A stretch of 64,000 nucleotides of DNA, from the NCBI RefSeq assembly GCF_016711335.1, contig NZ_JADJTF010000001.1, positions 2,480,001 through 2,544,000 on the forward strand, read 5' to 3'. The first letter of the stretch is position 1. Every line of letters begins with the position of its first letter. Source of the stretch: Thiofilum sp. (GTDB lineage Bacteria > Pseudomonadota > Gammaproteobacteria > Thiotrichales > Thiotrichaceae). The notes under the pieces are model-generated. The model was not told the DNA's origin, made no database searches, and saw only the letters and a program-made list of their open reading frames with translations. Positions 41,817-50,494 of the stretch are shown here, in pieces. The translations under genes were made by a program, and so were the position numbers.

Positions 41817-43394
41817 ATGAGCCAAGATATTCATTCTGACCGAATTCTCATCCTAGATTTCGGCTCGCAATACACTCAATTGATTGCACGGCGGGTGCGT
41901 GAAATTGGGGTGTATTGTGAAATTTTACCTTGGGATATTGCCGAGCAAGACGTGATTGATTTTGGCGCTAAAGGGATTATTTTGTCCGGTGGTCCTGAAT
42001 CAGTAACACAACCAAATGCCCCGTTTGCTCCTCATAATGTGTTTACCTTAGGTTTGCCAGTACTGGGTATTTGCTACGGTATGCAGACGATGGCGGTGCA
42101 ATTGGGCGGCAAAGTCGAAGGCTCTGATCATAGCGAATTTGGCTATGCTTCGGTTCGAGCACGCGGGCATACAAAGCTACTTAATACTATCGCGGATGCT
42201 ACCACTGCCGAAGGGCATGGCATGCTGGACGTGTGGATGTCGCATGGTGATAAGGTTACTGAAATGCCAGCAGGCTTTAAGCTGATGGCAAGTACCGATA
42301 GTGCACCGATTGCAGCAATGGCGGATGAGTCGCGTCAACTGTATGCACTGCAATTTCATCCTGAAGTGACCCATACCAAACAAGGCAAAGCGATACTAGA
42401 GCGCTTTGTGCGTGAGATTTGCGGTTGTGCTGGATTGTGGACGACTGCCAATATTATCGAAGACAGCATTGAGCGGGTACGTGCTCAAGTTGGCTCGGAT
42501 GAGGTCATTTTAGGCTTGTCGGGGGGCGTTGATTCTTCCGTAGTAGCCGCCTTATTACATAAAGCGATTGGTGATCAACTCACTTGCGTATTTGTCGATA
42601 CGGGCTTATTGCGTCACCAAGAAGGTGATCAAGTGATGGACACCTTCGCCGAGCATATGGGCGTGAAGGTAATTCGCGTGAATGCCGAAGAGCGCTTTTT
42701 AACTGAGTTAAAAGGTGTATCTGACCCCGAAGCTAAACGCAAAATCATTGGGCGCGTATTCGTAGAGATTTTCGACGAAGAATCCCAAAAACTTAGCAAT
42801 GCCAAATGGCTAGCCCAAGGCACGATTTACCCCGATGTGATTGAGTCGGCAGGTAGTAAAACAGGTAAGGCCCATGTGATTAAATCGCATCATAATGTGG
42901 GCGGTTTACCAGAGCATATGAAGCTTGGTTTAGTTGAACCATTGCGCGAACTCTTTAAAGATGAAGTACGTGTGATAGGGGTAGCGTTAGGCTTGCCTCC
43001 TGCTATGGTGTATCGTCATCCTTTCCCCGGTCCGGGTTTGGGTGTGCGGATTTTGGGCGAGGTGAAAAAAGAGTACGCCGATGTATTACGCTTAGCCGAT
43101 CATATTTTTATTGAAGAGCTACGTAAACACGATTTATATGATAAAACCTCGCAGGCCTTTGCGGTATTTTTACCCGTTAAATCGGTAGGGGTGACAGGCG
43201 ATGGTCGGCGTTATGATCATGTGATTGCCTTGCGTGCAGTAGAAACCATTGATTTTATGACCGCACGCTGGGCTTATTTGCCTTATGAGTTTTTGGATGT
43301 GTGCTCACGGCGCATTATTAATGAACTCAAAGGGGTATCGCGTGTGGTTTATGATATTTCAGGCAAACCACCCGCAACGATTGAGTGGGAATAA
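41817..43394 (+). CDS. guaA: GMP synthase (glutamine-hydrolysing)
   Basis: A 525-residue enzyme that aminates XMP to GMP using glutamine. The class-I glutaminase part has the catalytic Cys in LGICYGMQ and His-Glu in LQFHPEVTHT. The ATP-pyrophosphatase part has the P-loop LSGGVDSSVV, and the C-terminal dimer domain ends PPATIEWE. Start only 2 bases after the guaB stop. Confidence 0.98.
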   Translation: MSQDIHSDRILILDFGSQYTQLIARRVREIGVYCEILPWDIAEQDVIDFGAKGIILSGGPESVTQPNAPFAPHNVFTLGLPVLGICYGMQTMAVQLGGKVEGSDHSEFGYASVRARGHTKLLNTIADATTAEGHGMLDVWMSHGDKVTEMPAGFKLMASTDSAPIAAMADESRQLYALQFHPEVTHTKQGKAILERFVREICGCAGLWTTANIIEDSIERVRAQVGSDEVILGLSGGVDSSVVAALLHKAIGDQLTCVFVDTGLLRHQEGDQVMDTFAEHMGVKVIRVNAEERFLTELKGVSDPEAKRKIIGRVFVEIFDEESQKLSNAKWLAQGTIYPDVIESAGSKTGKAHVIKSHHNVGGLPEHMKLGLVEPLRELFKDEVRVIGVALGLPPAMVYRHPFPGPGLGVRILGEVKKEYADVLRLADHIFIEELRKHDLYDKTSQAFAVFLPVKSVGVTGDGRRYDHVIALRAVETIDFMTARWAYLPYEFLDVCSRRIINELKGVSRVVYDISGKPPATIEWE

Positions 43395-43485
43395 TTAGAA
43401 GCTAGTAACGTTAGATTTAATTAGCTTCACGTCACTATCCAAAGCGTAGTATGTTCACTGCGCTTTCGGGTCAAAAGGATTTTTC

Positions 43486-44274
43486 ATGTCATTAGAAGTA
43501 TTAGAGCGCTCTTCACAAGCGTCCGATTCGGCTGTGCCTATTTTATTTGTTCACGGTATTTTAAGTGGCGCTTGGATTTGGGATGTATATTTTATGCCGT
43601 GGTTTGCCGAGCGTGGTTTTCGGCCTTATGCCTTAAGTTTACGGGGACATGGTAATTCACCAGCAGGTAAGCCACTCGATCAATTAGCGTTGCATGATTT
43701 TGTGGCGGATGTACGTCAAACTGTATTACGTATTAAACAAGCTACCGGACGCGAGCCTATTTTAGTAGGGCACTCTATGGGGGGCATGGTAGTGCAGCGC
43801 TATCTATCCGAATATCAAGCGCCTGCTGCGGTATTAATGTGCAGTGTTCCACCCCAAGGGATGATGCCCTTATCGATTTCAAGCACTTGGACTAATCCTT
43901 TACTCGCTATGCAAATGGCTAAGGTGTATAGCTTTCCTCAAGCGGCTGACATTAGCCTAGCGCGGGATATTTTATTTTATCATCCAGTCGCGGAGGTTGA
44001 CTTAGCACGTTGGTTTAGTGCTCCCCAACGCGAGTCTATGCGCTTGTTGTGGGACTTAAATATCGCTTTGCCGATTGTAAGTCGTGTATTAAAAACCCCC
44101 ATTAGCGTAATTGGCGCAAGGCATGATCGGCTAGTACCGAGTGGTATTGTGCAGTGGACGGCGAGTACTTATCGGTGTTCATTAGATTGGGTCAATGCTG
44201 GACATGCGGTGATGCTAGAGCAAAATTGGGAAGAAACCGCGCAAGTACTACACGATAGCATTCAAGCTCAATAA
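43486..44274 (+). CDS. Alpha/beta hydrolase
   Basis: A 262-residue soluble hydrolase with the nucleophile elbow GHSMGGMVVQ (Ser about 97), oxyanion HG in LFVHGILSGAWIW, Asp in GARHDRLVPSG and His in NAGHAVMLE. It cleaves an ester or a related bond; the substrate is unknown. It lies 91 bases after guaA; co-transcription is uncertain. Confidence 0.88.
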   Translation: MSLEVLERSSQASDSAVPILFVHGILSGAWIWDVYFMPWFAERGFRPYALSLRGHGNSPAGKPLDQLALHDFVADVRQTVLRIKQATGREPILVGHSMGGMVVQRYLSEYQAPAAVLMCSVPPQGMMPLSISSTWTNPLLAMQMAKVYSFPQAADISLARDILFYHPVAEVDLARWFSAPQRESMRLLWDLNIALPIVSRVLKTPISVIGARHDRLVPSGIVQWTASTYRCSLDWVNAGHAVMLEQNWEETAQVLHDSIQAQ

Positions 44275-44320
44275 TCATCAGCTTTATTCAAAGTATCTTA
44301 TAGAGAGGTGTTCTAAACTG

Positions 44321-44493
44321 ATGTGGAAAAAATGTAGTGAAGCGCAAAGCGGTGCGAATTGGGAACAATTAAAAAATACACATGGCAAGATGCTATGAAT
44401 AAACTGGGTAAGGGTGTGAGCTTTAATAACTATGTAACAGTAACAATGCTTGGGCTGTGTACTGTAATCGCGGGAAAATGGTGCTTGGGATAA
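44321..44493 (+). pseudogene. DUF1566 (Lcl C-terminal-like) gene fragment with frameshift
   Basis: The frame from 44321 reads MWKKCSEAQSGANWEQLKNT, close to the conserved 'LMW-K-CSEGQSG' of DUF1566 proteins, then stops. The next part of the family pattern, WQDAMNKLGKGVSFNNY, continues in another frame from 44383 to a stop at 44493. The break between them indicates a frameshifted remnant of a DUF1566 gene with both ends missing. Confidence 0.6.
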
Positions 44494-44559
44494 TAAAGAC
44501 AGTGGGTTTTAGACTTGGCTAGTTCGTAGGCAGTGCAAAGTTAAGTTGGGTTATTGATT

Positions 44560-44943
44560 TCAATTATTTGTGGTACGGTTACGAAGCCAAACTGCTAAGT
44601 CCTGCTCATTCTTTTTTCCTTGTGCTATTTCAATCAGTATATCTGCTGCCTCTATCACATCAAATTGTGGATCAATGCCATTTAATACTAAGCAGACGTT
44701 CATAGTGGTAAAGGCAGTACGCTTATTACCGTCATTAAATACATGCCCGACTGCTAATACCGTAGCATAAGTGGCAGCTAGTTCATAAACATCGTTGATT
44801 AAACCGTAGGTTAGACGATGTTCGACTCGTGCCAATACGCTAGCTAGAGATTTATCACCCGCTAAACCTGACAGTTCACCATCATAAAGTACTTCTTCAT
44901 GTAGATATTCAATTTGTTCAACGCTTAATAAAACGTAAGCCAT
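44560..44943 (-). CDS. doc: Doc-type Fic-fold toxin
   Basis: A 127-residue death-on-curing toxin. The Fic-type motif HVFNDGNKRTAF at about residues 66-77 has the His, Asp and Lys/Arg needed for the phosphate-transfer reaction; Doc phosphorylates EF-Tu. Its ATG overlaps the antitoxin stop by one base. Near a pseudogene and a transposon-related gene, as usual for TA modules. Confidence 0.9.
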   Translation of the reverse strand: MAYVLLSVEQIEYLHEEVLYDGELSGLAGDKSLASVLARVEHRLTYGLINDVYELAATYATVLAVGHVFNDGNKRTAFTTMNVCLVLNGIDPQFDVIEAADILIEIAQGKKNEQDLAVWLRNRTTNN

Positions 44944-45191
44944 TATTTATCTCGCAAATAATCTAACGCAGGGGTAAGGCGTTGCTTCTGTCTAGCAAAA
45001 GCGTGTTTGACCGCTTCTAAACTAGAAAGGCGAGTTTGGCCGGTTTCTACTGCACTGATAGGTACAAAATAACCCACCACTTGATTACGATTCAGAATGG
45101 CGATAGGTGTATCTCCTGCTTGACTCAATACTTTGGCGGGTTCACGTAATTCAGTCATGGAAATAGTTTTAGTAGTAAGTAAGGTTTGCAT
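44943..45191 (-). CDS. phd: Phd-type antitoxin
   Basis: An 82-residue protein with the Phd/YefM N-terminal fold (ISMTELREPAKVLSQAGDTPIAILNRNQVVGYFVP) and a charged C-terminal tail to bind Doc. First gene of the pair. A palindrome AACTACATAGTT at 45203-45214, 12 bases upstream, is a likely autoregulatory operator. Confidence 0.9.
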   Translation of the reverse strand: MQTLLTTKTISMTELREPAKVLSQAGDTPIAILNRNQVVGYFVPISAVETGQTRLSSLEAVKHAFARQKQRLTPALDYLRDK

Positions 45192-45202
45192 AATGTGTAT
45201 CC

Positions 45203-45214
45203 AACTACATAGTT
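45203..45214. promoter_or_regulatory. Palindrome before the phd start, candidate operator
   Basis: AACTACATAGTT, an imperfect 12-base dyad, lies just upstream of the phd start on the minus strand. Phd-type antitoxins bind short palindromes here to repress their operon. Confidence 0.45.
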
Positions 45215-45261
45215 AAATGTGATCTTAGAGTGGATTAGGTTTAAGAGCAAATAACGTTGCA

Positions 45262-46500
45262 CAGGTTGACATCCTCCCCGCCCTAAAGGACGAGGATTCC
45301 TGCTGCCAGACGCTCATGTCCGAGCGCGAGAATATTCTTAGCCGCATTGACATCTCTATCATGCGTTACCCCACACTCAGGGCATGACCATTCTCTGATT
45401 CGCAAGCCTGCTCTACCTTTCGGACTGTTGGAGCTGATACAGCCGCAACACGAACAGACTTGGGTAGTGTACGATTCATTGACTTCTAGACACACGCATG
45501 ACCGCGCCTTCGCTTTGTATTTCAGTTGTGTTTTGAGCATATGCCACCCGGCATCCAAGACCGATTTAGCCATCTTGGTTTTGACTAGGGCAGAACTACT
45601 TACGTTGCCAATGATGATTAAGCCGTTGTCTTTAACGACTTGGGTCGTGAACTGGTGAATCGCATTCAGGCGACGGTTTTTAATCTGAGCGTGAATCGCC
45701 TTAACCCGCTTCTTCTGTTTAGCGCGTTGGGCTATGCCTAGCTTGGATTCGAGTTCACGATAGAACTGCTTAGATTCGAGCTTTAAGCCATTGCTACAGG
45801 TAGCGGTATCTTTTAGACCTAGGTCAATACCGATCTGTCCCTTTGCGGTGGCTTCCATGCAGGAGACTTCTACCACGATATTGAAATACCAACGACCTCG
45901 TGCATCTTGAGAAAAACTACCTGAACGGAATTCATATTGAGACAGTCCGTAGCTATCCCATACTTTGAAGTAGTGACCTGCAAAATAGACTTGTCCCGTT
46001 TTCCATTTCGCAGCTCCCGCTTTAAAGGGTATCCAGCCTAATGAACGTTTAGAACCACTGGAAACTCTCCAACGCAATTTGTCAGTTTTGAATTGGCGAC
46101 GGGCTTTATAGTGAGCAGCGATGACTTCTTGTGTGGTAGTCGAGTGAATACTAAATCCGCGTTCGGCTTTCATACCTTTTAACTGCTTTTGCAGGTCAAA
46201 GGCGGAAAAGGTGTTACGTACCCAGCCCACTTCGGGAACAGGGACGTAGGAATAAAGGGCGGTGATTTCGTTAGTAGCATTCCAGACTTGATTCACCTCA
46301 AACGCCATTTGCTCCAGAATAGGCGCGTGCTTATCCTTGATACGTACTTTGAGGGTTTTTAGGTGAGTCATTGGCTTCATGTTATTGATTATACTATTAA
46401 AATAGCAGGATGTCATGCTCATGACCTGCCTTTCATCGGCTATCGCCGATAGCCTTATATCCCCTACCTGAAGGAAGGGGCTTTACGGCTGTTCCGGTAA
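45262..46500 (-). mobile_element. IS200/IS605-type element carrying only TnpB
   Basis: The gene (45283-46380) is framed by subterminal hairpins. The 3' side has ATCCTC (45271-45276)/GAGGAT (45292-45297), overlapping the stop codon, in the sequence context seen at IS605-family right ends and omega-RNAs. The 5' side has GGCTAT/ATAGCC (46438-46454) and CCCCT/AGGGG (46461-46480). No tnpA is present, so it moves only with a helper. The left end follows CTATTAC, with a TTAC that may be the target/TAM. Ends are approximate. Confidence 0.7.
45283..46380 (-). CDS. tnpB: TnpB (IS200/IS605 OrfB-type RNA-guided nuclease)
   Basis: A TnpB protein; the start at 46380 (MKPMTHLKTLKVRIKD) is chosen because a TATAAT lies just before it and an upstream Met at 46422 would span that promoter. 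The RuvC Asp is in GIDLGLKD, the C-terminal zinc finger in CSCCGC...CPECG, and the last Asp in HDRDVNAAKNIL. The usual RuvC-II Glu (IVVENLN-type) is replaced by GNVSSSAL; a Glu in LEVNESYTTQ just before the finger could serve instead, as in TnpB branches with a shifted Glu. The hairpin at the 3' end probably belongs to an omega-RNA whose guide is the flank below 45266. Confidence 0.85.
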   Translation of the reverse strand: MKPMTHLKTLKVRIKDKHAPILEQMAFEVNQVWNATNEITALYSYVPVPEVGWVRNTFSAFDLQKQLKGMKAERGFSIHSTTTQEVIAAHYKARRQFKTDKLRWRVSSGSKRSLGWIPFKAGAAKWKTGQVYFAGHYFKVWDSYGLSQYEFRSGSFSQDARGRWYFNIVVEVSCMEATAKGQIGIDLGLKDTATCSNGLKLESKQFYRELESKLGIAQRAKQKKRVKAIHAQIKNRRLNAIHQFTTQVVKDNGLIIIGNVSSSALVKTKMAKSVLDAGWHMLKTQLKYKAKARSCVCLEVNESYTTQVCSCCGCISSNSPKGRAGLRIREWSCPECGVTHDRDVNAAKNILALGHERLAAGILVL

Positions 46501-46604
46501 TAGTTAGAGCCAATTGAGAAGGGTGTACTGGTTGTGACTGAGCTTTTCGACCTTCCTACCTGCGTGTATAGTGGCTGATCTTACTAAGCATTAGATGAGT
46601 CACT

Positions 46605-47498
46605 ATGTCTTATTCCACGATTGAAACCTTAATTGGCAACACCCCTCTAGTCCAACTACAGCGCCTACCCGGACAAACCACTAATACCTTATTAGTCAAA
46701 TTAGAAGGTAATAACCCCGCTGGATCCGTCAAAGATCGTCCTGCTTATTCTATGATTCAACAAGCTGAATTACGTGGTGAGATCAAGGCAGGTGATACCT
46801 TGATTGAGGCGACTAGCGGCAATACGGGGATAGCTTTGGCGATGGTGGCCGCGATGAAAGGCTATAGAATGGTACTGATTATGCCCGAAACCATGAGTGC
46901 TGAGCGCCGTGCTTCGATGCGAGCGTATGGGGCAGAATTGATTTTGGTGAGTAAAGCGCAAGGGATGGAAGGAGCGCGTGATTTAGCCTTACAGATGGAG
47001 CGCGAAGGGAAGGGTAAGGTACTGAATCAATTTGCTAATCCCGATAATCCACGAGCACATTATGTAGGCACGGGTCCTGAAATTTGGCGTGATACTCAAG
47101 GGCAAGTTACCCATTTTGTGAGTAGTATGGGTACAACCGGAACCATTATGGGAACGGGAAAATATCTAAAAGAGCAAAACCCTAGTATTCAAATTGTTGG
47201 CGTGCGCCCTGCGACACAACAAGATCAAATTCCGGGGATTCGCCGCTGGACACCCGAATATTTGCCTGAAATTTTTAATGCGGCACAGGTGGATCTGGAG
47301 TTAGATGTAACGCAAGTAGAGGCGGAGACTACTATGCGCCGCTTAGCGACTGAGGAAGGGATTTTTTGTGGGGTGTCATCGGGGGGATCAGTGGCGGCAG
47401 CGCTTAGACTCTCACAGACCGTGCAGCATGCTACGATAGTGGCAATTATTTGTGATCGGGGTGATCGTTATATTTCAACTGGCGTTTTTCCAGCTTGA
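46605..47498 (+). CDS. cysM: Cysteine synthase B
   Basis: A 297-residue PLP enzyme that makes cysteine (or S-sulfocysteine from thiosulfate) from O-acetylserine. GNNPAGSVKDRPAYSMI carries the PLP Lys, TSGNTGIALA is the substrate-binding loop, and RRWTPEYLPEIFNAAQVD distinguishes CysM from CysK. A thiosulfate-using role would suit a sulfur-oxidising bacterium; this is inference. Single gene, followed 20 bases later by the dispersed hairpin element. Confidence 0.95.
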   Translation: MSYSTIETLIGNTPLVQLQRLPGQTTNTLLVKLEGNNPAGSVKDRPAYSMIQQAELRGEIKAGDTLIEATSGNTGIALAMVAAMKGYRMVLIMPETMSAERRASMRAYGAELILVSKAQGMEGARDLALQMEREGKGKVLNQFANPDNPRAHYVGTGPEIWRDTQGQVTHFVSSMGTTGTIMGTGKYLKEQNPSIQIVGVRPATQQDQIPGIRRWTPEYLPEIFNAAQVDLELDVTQVEAETTMRRLATEEGIFCGVSSGGSVAAALRLSQTVQHATIVAIICDRGDRYISTGVFPA

Positions 47499-47518
47499 TA
47501 TTTAGCAGCCCAACTAAC

Positions 47519-47626
47519 CCAATGATATTAGATGTTTCCTCCAGAGACGCTGTAAATACATCCTTGTACGCTTCAAGGCGGCATCCATGCCGCCAAGACT
47601 CTTCCAGAAACATCTAATATCATTGG
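47519..47626 (+). repeat. Dispersed hairpin element, copy 2
   Basis: The core between 47539 and 47606 matches copies at 7880-7973 and 54293-54390. Its outer arms are the best of the three: a perfect 20-base inverted repeat, 47519-47538 with 47607-47626 (CCAATGATATTAGATG... and its complement). The arm sequence is unlike those of the other copies. It lies 20 bases past the cysM stop, same orientation as cysM. Confidence 0.9.
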
Positions 47627-47676
47627 ATAGTGGTGTAATTATAACGATAAGCCCTTAGTAGTAACAAAGGATAACC

Positions 47677-48465
47677 ATGAACACTTTAGTATTTGATATT
47701 GAAACCATTCCTGATATTGAGGGGGGGCGGCGTATTTATGAGTTGGGCGATTTAGATCCAGAGGGCATTGCTAAGGCGATGTTTCATTTACGTTTTCAAA
47801 AAACCGGATCAGAGTTTTTAGCGCATCATTTGCACCGCATTGTAGCGATTTCGGTGACTTTCAGGGGACGTAATGATGAGTTTAAGGTATGGTCGTTAGG
47901 GGATGAACAAGCTAGTGAAAAAGAGTTAATTCAACGTTTTTTTGATGGCATTGAAAAGTACTCACCTACTTTAGTCTCGTGGAATGGCGGTGGGTTTGAT
48001 TTACCTGTTTTACATTATCGTGCCATGCTGCATAAAATCAGTGCGCCGCGTTATTGGGATTTAGGTGAGGATGATTCGAGCTTTAAATATAATAATTATA
48101 TTAGCCGCTATCATTTACGCCATACCGATTTAATGGATTTATTAGCCCTTTATACCGGACGAGCTAATGCACCTTTAGATGAGTTAGCGACTATTATGGG
48201 TTTCCCCGGTAAAATGGGTATGGATGGTTCTAAGGTTTGGGAGGCTTATCAAGCGGGTAAACTGCCAGATATTCGTCATTATTGTGAAACGGATGTATTA
48301 AATACGTGGTTGGTCTATTTGCGGTTTCAATTAATGCGCGGGCAAATGGGATTGGCTAAATATAATGCTGAGTGCGATTTGGTGCGCAAGTATTTAAAAG
48401 CTTCAGGTAAGGAGCATTTAATCGCATTTGAAAAAGCTTGGTTATTAGATGCCGATGGTCATTAA
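47677..48465 (+). CDS. Predicted 3'-5' exonuclease (DNA polymerase B exonuclease-like)
   Basis: A 262-residue DEDD-type exonuclease of the PF10108-like group. ExoI is FDIETIPD at residues 5-12; ExoII is VSWNGGGFDLPVLHYRA; ExoIII includes RHYCETDVLNTWLVYLRFQ. It would remove nucleotides from 3' ends; the role in the cell is unknown. Starts after the hairpin element with an own ribosome site. Confidence 0.88.
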   Translation: MNTLVFDIETIPDIEGGRRIYELGDLDPEGIAKAMFHLRFQKTGSEFLAHHLHRIVAISVTFRGRNDEFKVWSLGDEQASEKELIQRFFDGIEKYSPTLVSWNGGGFDLPVLHYRAMLHKISAPRYWDLGEDDSSFKYNNYISRYHLRHTDLMDLLALYTGRANAPLDELATIMGFPGKMGMDGSKVWEAYQAGKLPDIRHYCETDVLNTWLVYLRFQLMRGQMGLAKYNAECDLVRKYLKASGKEHLIAFEKAWLLDADGH

Positions 48466-48474
48466 AACTTGGTT

Positions 48475-48501
48475 TGGCACTGTTATAATGAAACAGTGCC
48501 A
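48475..48501. terminator. Hairpin between convergent exonuclease and cytochrome b561 genes
   Basis: TGGCACTGTT (48475-48484) pairs with AACAGTGCCA (48492-48501) around a 7-base loop, shortly after the exonuclease stop codon. No strong T-run on either side. Confidence 0.6.
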
Positions 48502-48523
48502 TTGAAATTTAAACTTTTACAGT

Positions 48524-49063
48524 TTAAGCGCGACTAGGTAGCATGCGCATTAAAGTATTATCTTTAAATACATAGTGATGAGCCAGTGCGCCTACAGCAT
48601 GTAAACCAATTAACCAATATCCTACTGTGCCAATTATCTCGTGAATTTCTTTTAATTCTTTAGCTAATTCTTCATTAGTGCCAATTAATGCGGGTAGTTC
48701 TAAACCAAAGAAGGGTACTGGTTTACCTGAAGCACTGAGTACTAACCATCCTAAAATAGGCATACCTAGCATAAAAGCATAAAGCGCTAGGTGAATAACT
48801 TTAGAGAGTAATAGCTGCCATGCAGCAGGTGTTGGGCTGATAGTGGGAGTATTACCAAACATACGCGCTAATAAGCGTATCCATACTAAAACAAAAACCG
48901 CTAAACCTAACATAAAATGCCACATTTTCAGGGCTTCACGCGGGTCTGTGCCTTTGGGGTAAATAACCCGTAATTCAATACATAAATAGACCGCAGCCAT
49001 CAGTAATAGCATGACCCAGTGCATACTAATAGAAAGAGTGCTGTAGCGTTGTGTGTTAATCAT
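48524..49063 (-). CDS. Cytochrome b561, copy 1
   Basis: The start at 49063 (MINTQRYSTLSISMHWVMLL) is chosen because it matches the family N terminus and follows AGGA; the frame is open to 49120. About 179 residues, four transmembrane helices with His in ISMHWVM, MWHFMLGL, VIHLALYAF and GLHAVGALAHHYV. Bacterial CybB-type proteins move electrons from quinol to small acceptors such as superoxide. The neighbouring gene is a close paralogue. Confidence 0.92.
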   Translation of the reverse strand: MINTQRYSTLSISMHWVMLLLMAAVYLCIELRVIYPKGTDPREALKMWHFMLGLAVFVLVWIRLLARMFGNTPTISPTPAAWQLLLSKVIHLALYAFMLGMPILGWLVLSASGKPVPFFGLELPALIGTNEELAKELKEIHEIIGTVGYWLIGLHAVGALAHHYVFKDNTLMRMLPSRA

Positions 49064-49222
49064 GAAAAAAATCCTAATTACCAAAGTTTGGTTATGTATA
49101 AAGTAGTTATCTGAAGGCAATCTTAAGAGCAGGAGTGCGTTAGGCAGAGCATAGTGGATACCTGCGCTCTGCCTAGTACAGTGAGGGTAGAAGGTCTGAT
49201 ACTGGGGTTAAGTGGCACTAAG

Positions 49223-49837
49223 TTAGTTTTTCAATAATTGACCCAACTGAGGAGTGGAAGCTCTCTGATAGTTGGGACGAGTCTTACTGCCCCCAGTTTT
49301 AGGTAGCATACGAATGAGAGTAGAGTCTCGACAAATATAATGATGAAATAAAGCCCCTACGATGTGTAAAGCAATTAACGTATAACCTACTAATGCAATT
49401 TCATCATGATAATTTAATAAAGTCTGGGCTAAATTTGAATTAGGATCAACAAATACGGGTAGCTTTACTCCATAAAAAGTAGGAGTGCGATTCGCAGCAC
49501 TAATATGTAGCCATCCTATAAGCGGTGCGACTAACATAAATAAATACAAACCAAAATGTACTATTTTAGCTAAAATATGCTGCCAATAGGCGGGCTTAGG
49601 ATCAATATTAGGGGTGCTAGTACAAGAACGTACTAATAAACGTAACCACACTAAAAAGAAAATGCTAGTACCAAAAATATAATGCCATAGACGCATTAAA
49701 TCATGAGAGCGGGTTTTTTCGGGGAAAATAAAGCGCAACTCAATAGTAATAAAGGTTAGGACTAATAATAAAAACATTGTCCAATGTAGACTAATACTGA
49801 GCCAGTGATAATGTTTTGACACACCCTTAATCATCAT
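49223..49837 (-). CDS. Cytochrome b561, copy 2
   Basis: A 204-residue paralogue of the preceding gene with the same four helices (ISLHWTM, LWHYIFG, IVHFGLYLFM, ALHIVGALFHHYI). It carries an extra hydrophilic tail (SKTRPNYQRASTPQLGQ). The two genes are separated by about 160 bases and face the same way, which suggests an older tandem duplication. Confidence 0.92.
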   Translation of the reverse strand: MMIKGVSKHYHWLSISLHWTMFLLLVLTFITIELRFIFPEKTRSHDLMRLWHYIFGTSIFFLVWLRLLVRSCTSTPNIDPKPAYWQHILAKIVHFGLYLFMLVAPLIGWLHISAANRTPTFYGVKLPVFVDPNSNLAQTLLNYHDEIALVGYTLIALHIVGALFHHYICRDSTLIRMLPKTGGSKTRPNYQRASTPQLGQLLKN

Positions 49838-50005
49838 AGCACACCATTCTATAATTTTTAGACTTAATGGGATTAATTTAGCTAGATAGGCATCCTTGCC
49901 TACTAAGCTAATTTGAAAATGAGAATGATAGGTGATTAAGGAAATTTAACGAGTGTGCTCGGTGTTAGTGGCAGCATTGACACGGTAGATGGCTAAACGG
50001 TTAAT

Positions 50006-50494
50006 TTATTGATAGCGCAAACCTTGATAATCAATCCAGCCGCCTTGAATGCGATTTTTGGGATCATGATGTGTCCAATGTAAAACTCCACCTTTATCAT
50101 TCCAGACATACTCGCCGCGTAAGGTGACTAGAGTATCTTGCTGAACAGGGACACGCTTAGCTAAATCAATATTGTGCGCAATTAATAGGGTAGTATTGGG
50201 GGCTATCTCAATTAAAAAACGTTGGTGCATAGCACCTTCACGGTCGTCTTTTAATAATTTAATCACTTTGCCGGATAAAGTGACCCAAAATTTAGCCTCG
50301 GTATTTTGTTCGCGTAGCGCTTGTTGAATTTTAGCTACTGCTGCGGTGTGTTCCTTAACATTTACCGCGTTACTTTGAGCGGGCGTAGTCGGTGGCGGGA
50401 CACTATTTTGATGACCTTGATTAAAAAAGTATTGATAAATAGCGGCACTGAGCACTACTGCCACTAATAACCAACGCCGTATCGAATGAGGCAT
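50006..50494 (-). CDS. DUF3465-family protein
   Basis: A 162-residue protein with one N-terminal transmembrane helix (about residues 6-24), a Pro/Thr linker and the DUF3465 core HQRFLIEIAPNTTLLIAHNIDLAKRV...GEYVWNDKGGVLHWTHHDP, which carries several His. Periplasmic, function unknown. Its start overlaps the end of the GTPase gene by one base, so it is co-translated with the DUF697 GTPases. Confidence 0.82.
   Translation of the reverse strand: MPHSIRRWLLVAVVLSAAIYQYFFNQGHQNSVPPPTTPAQSNAVNVKEHTAAVAKIQQALREQNTEAKFWVTLSGKVIKLLKDDREGAMHQRFLIEIAPNTTLLIAHNIDLAKRVPVQQDTLVTLRGEYVWNDKGGVLHWTHHDPKNRIQGGWIDYQGLRYQ

Noticed and set aside
46488..46501. A 14-base match (GGCTGTTCCGGTAA) to the end of the DUF4143 ATPase gene at 12916-12929.
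   Set aside because: Too short to show common origin in 64 kb; no further similarity on either side.
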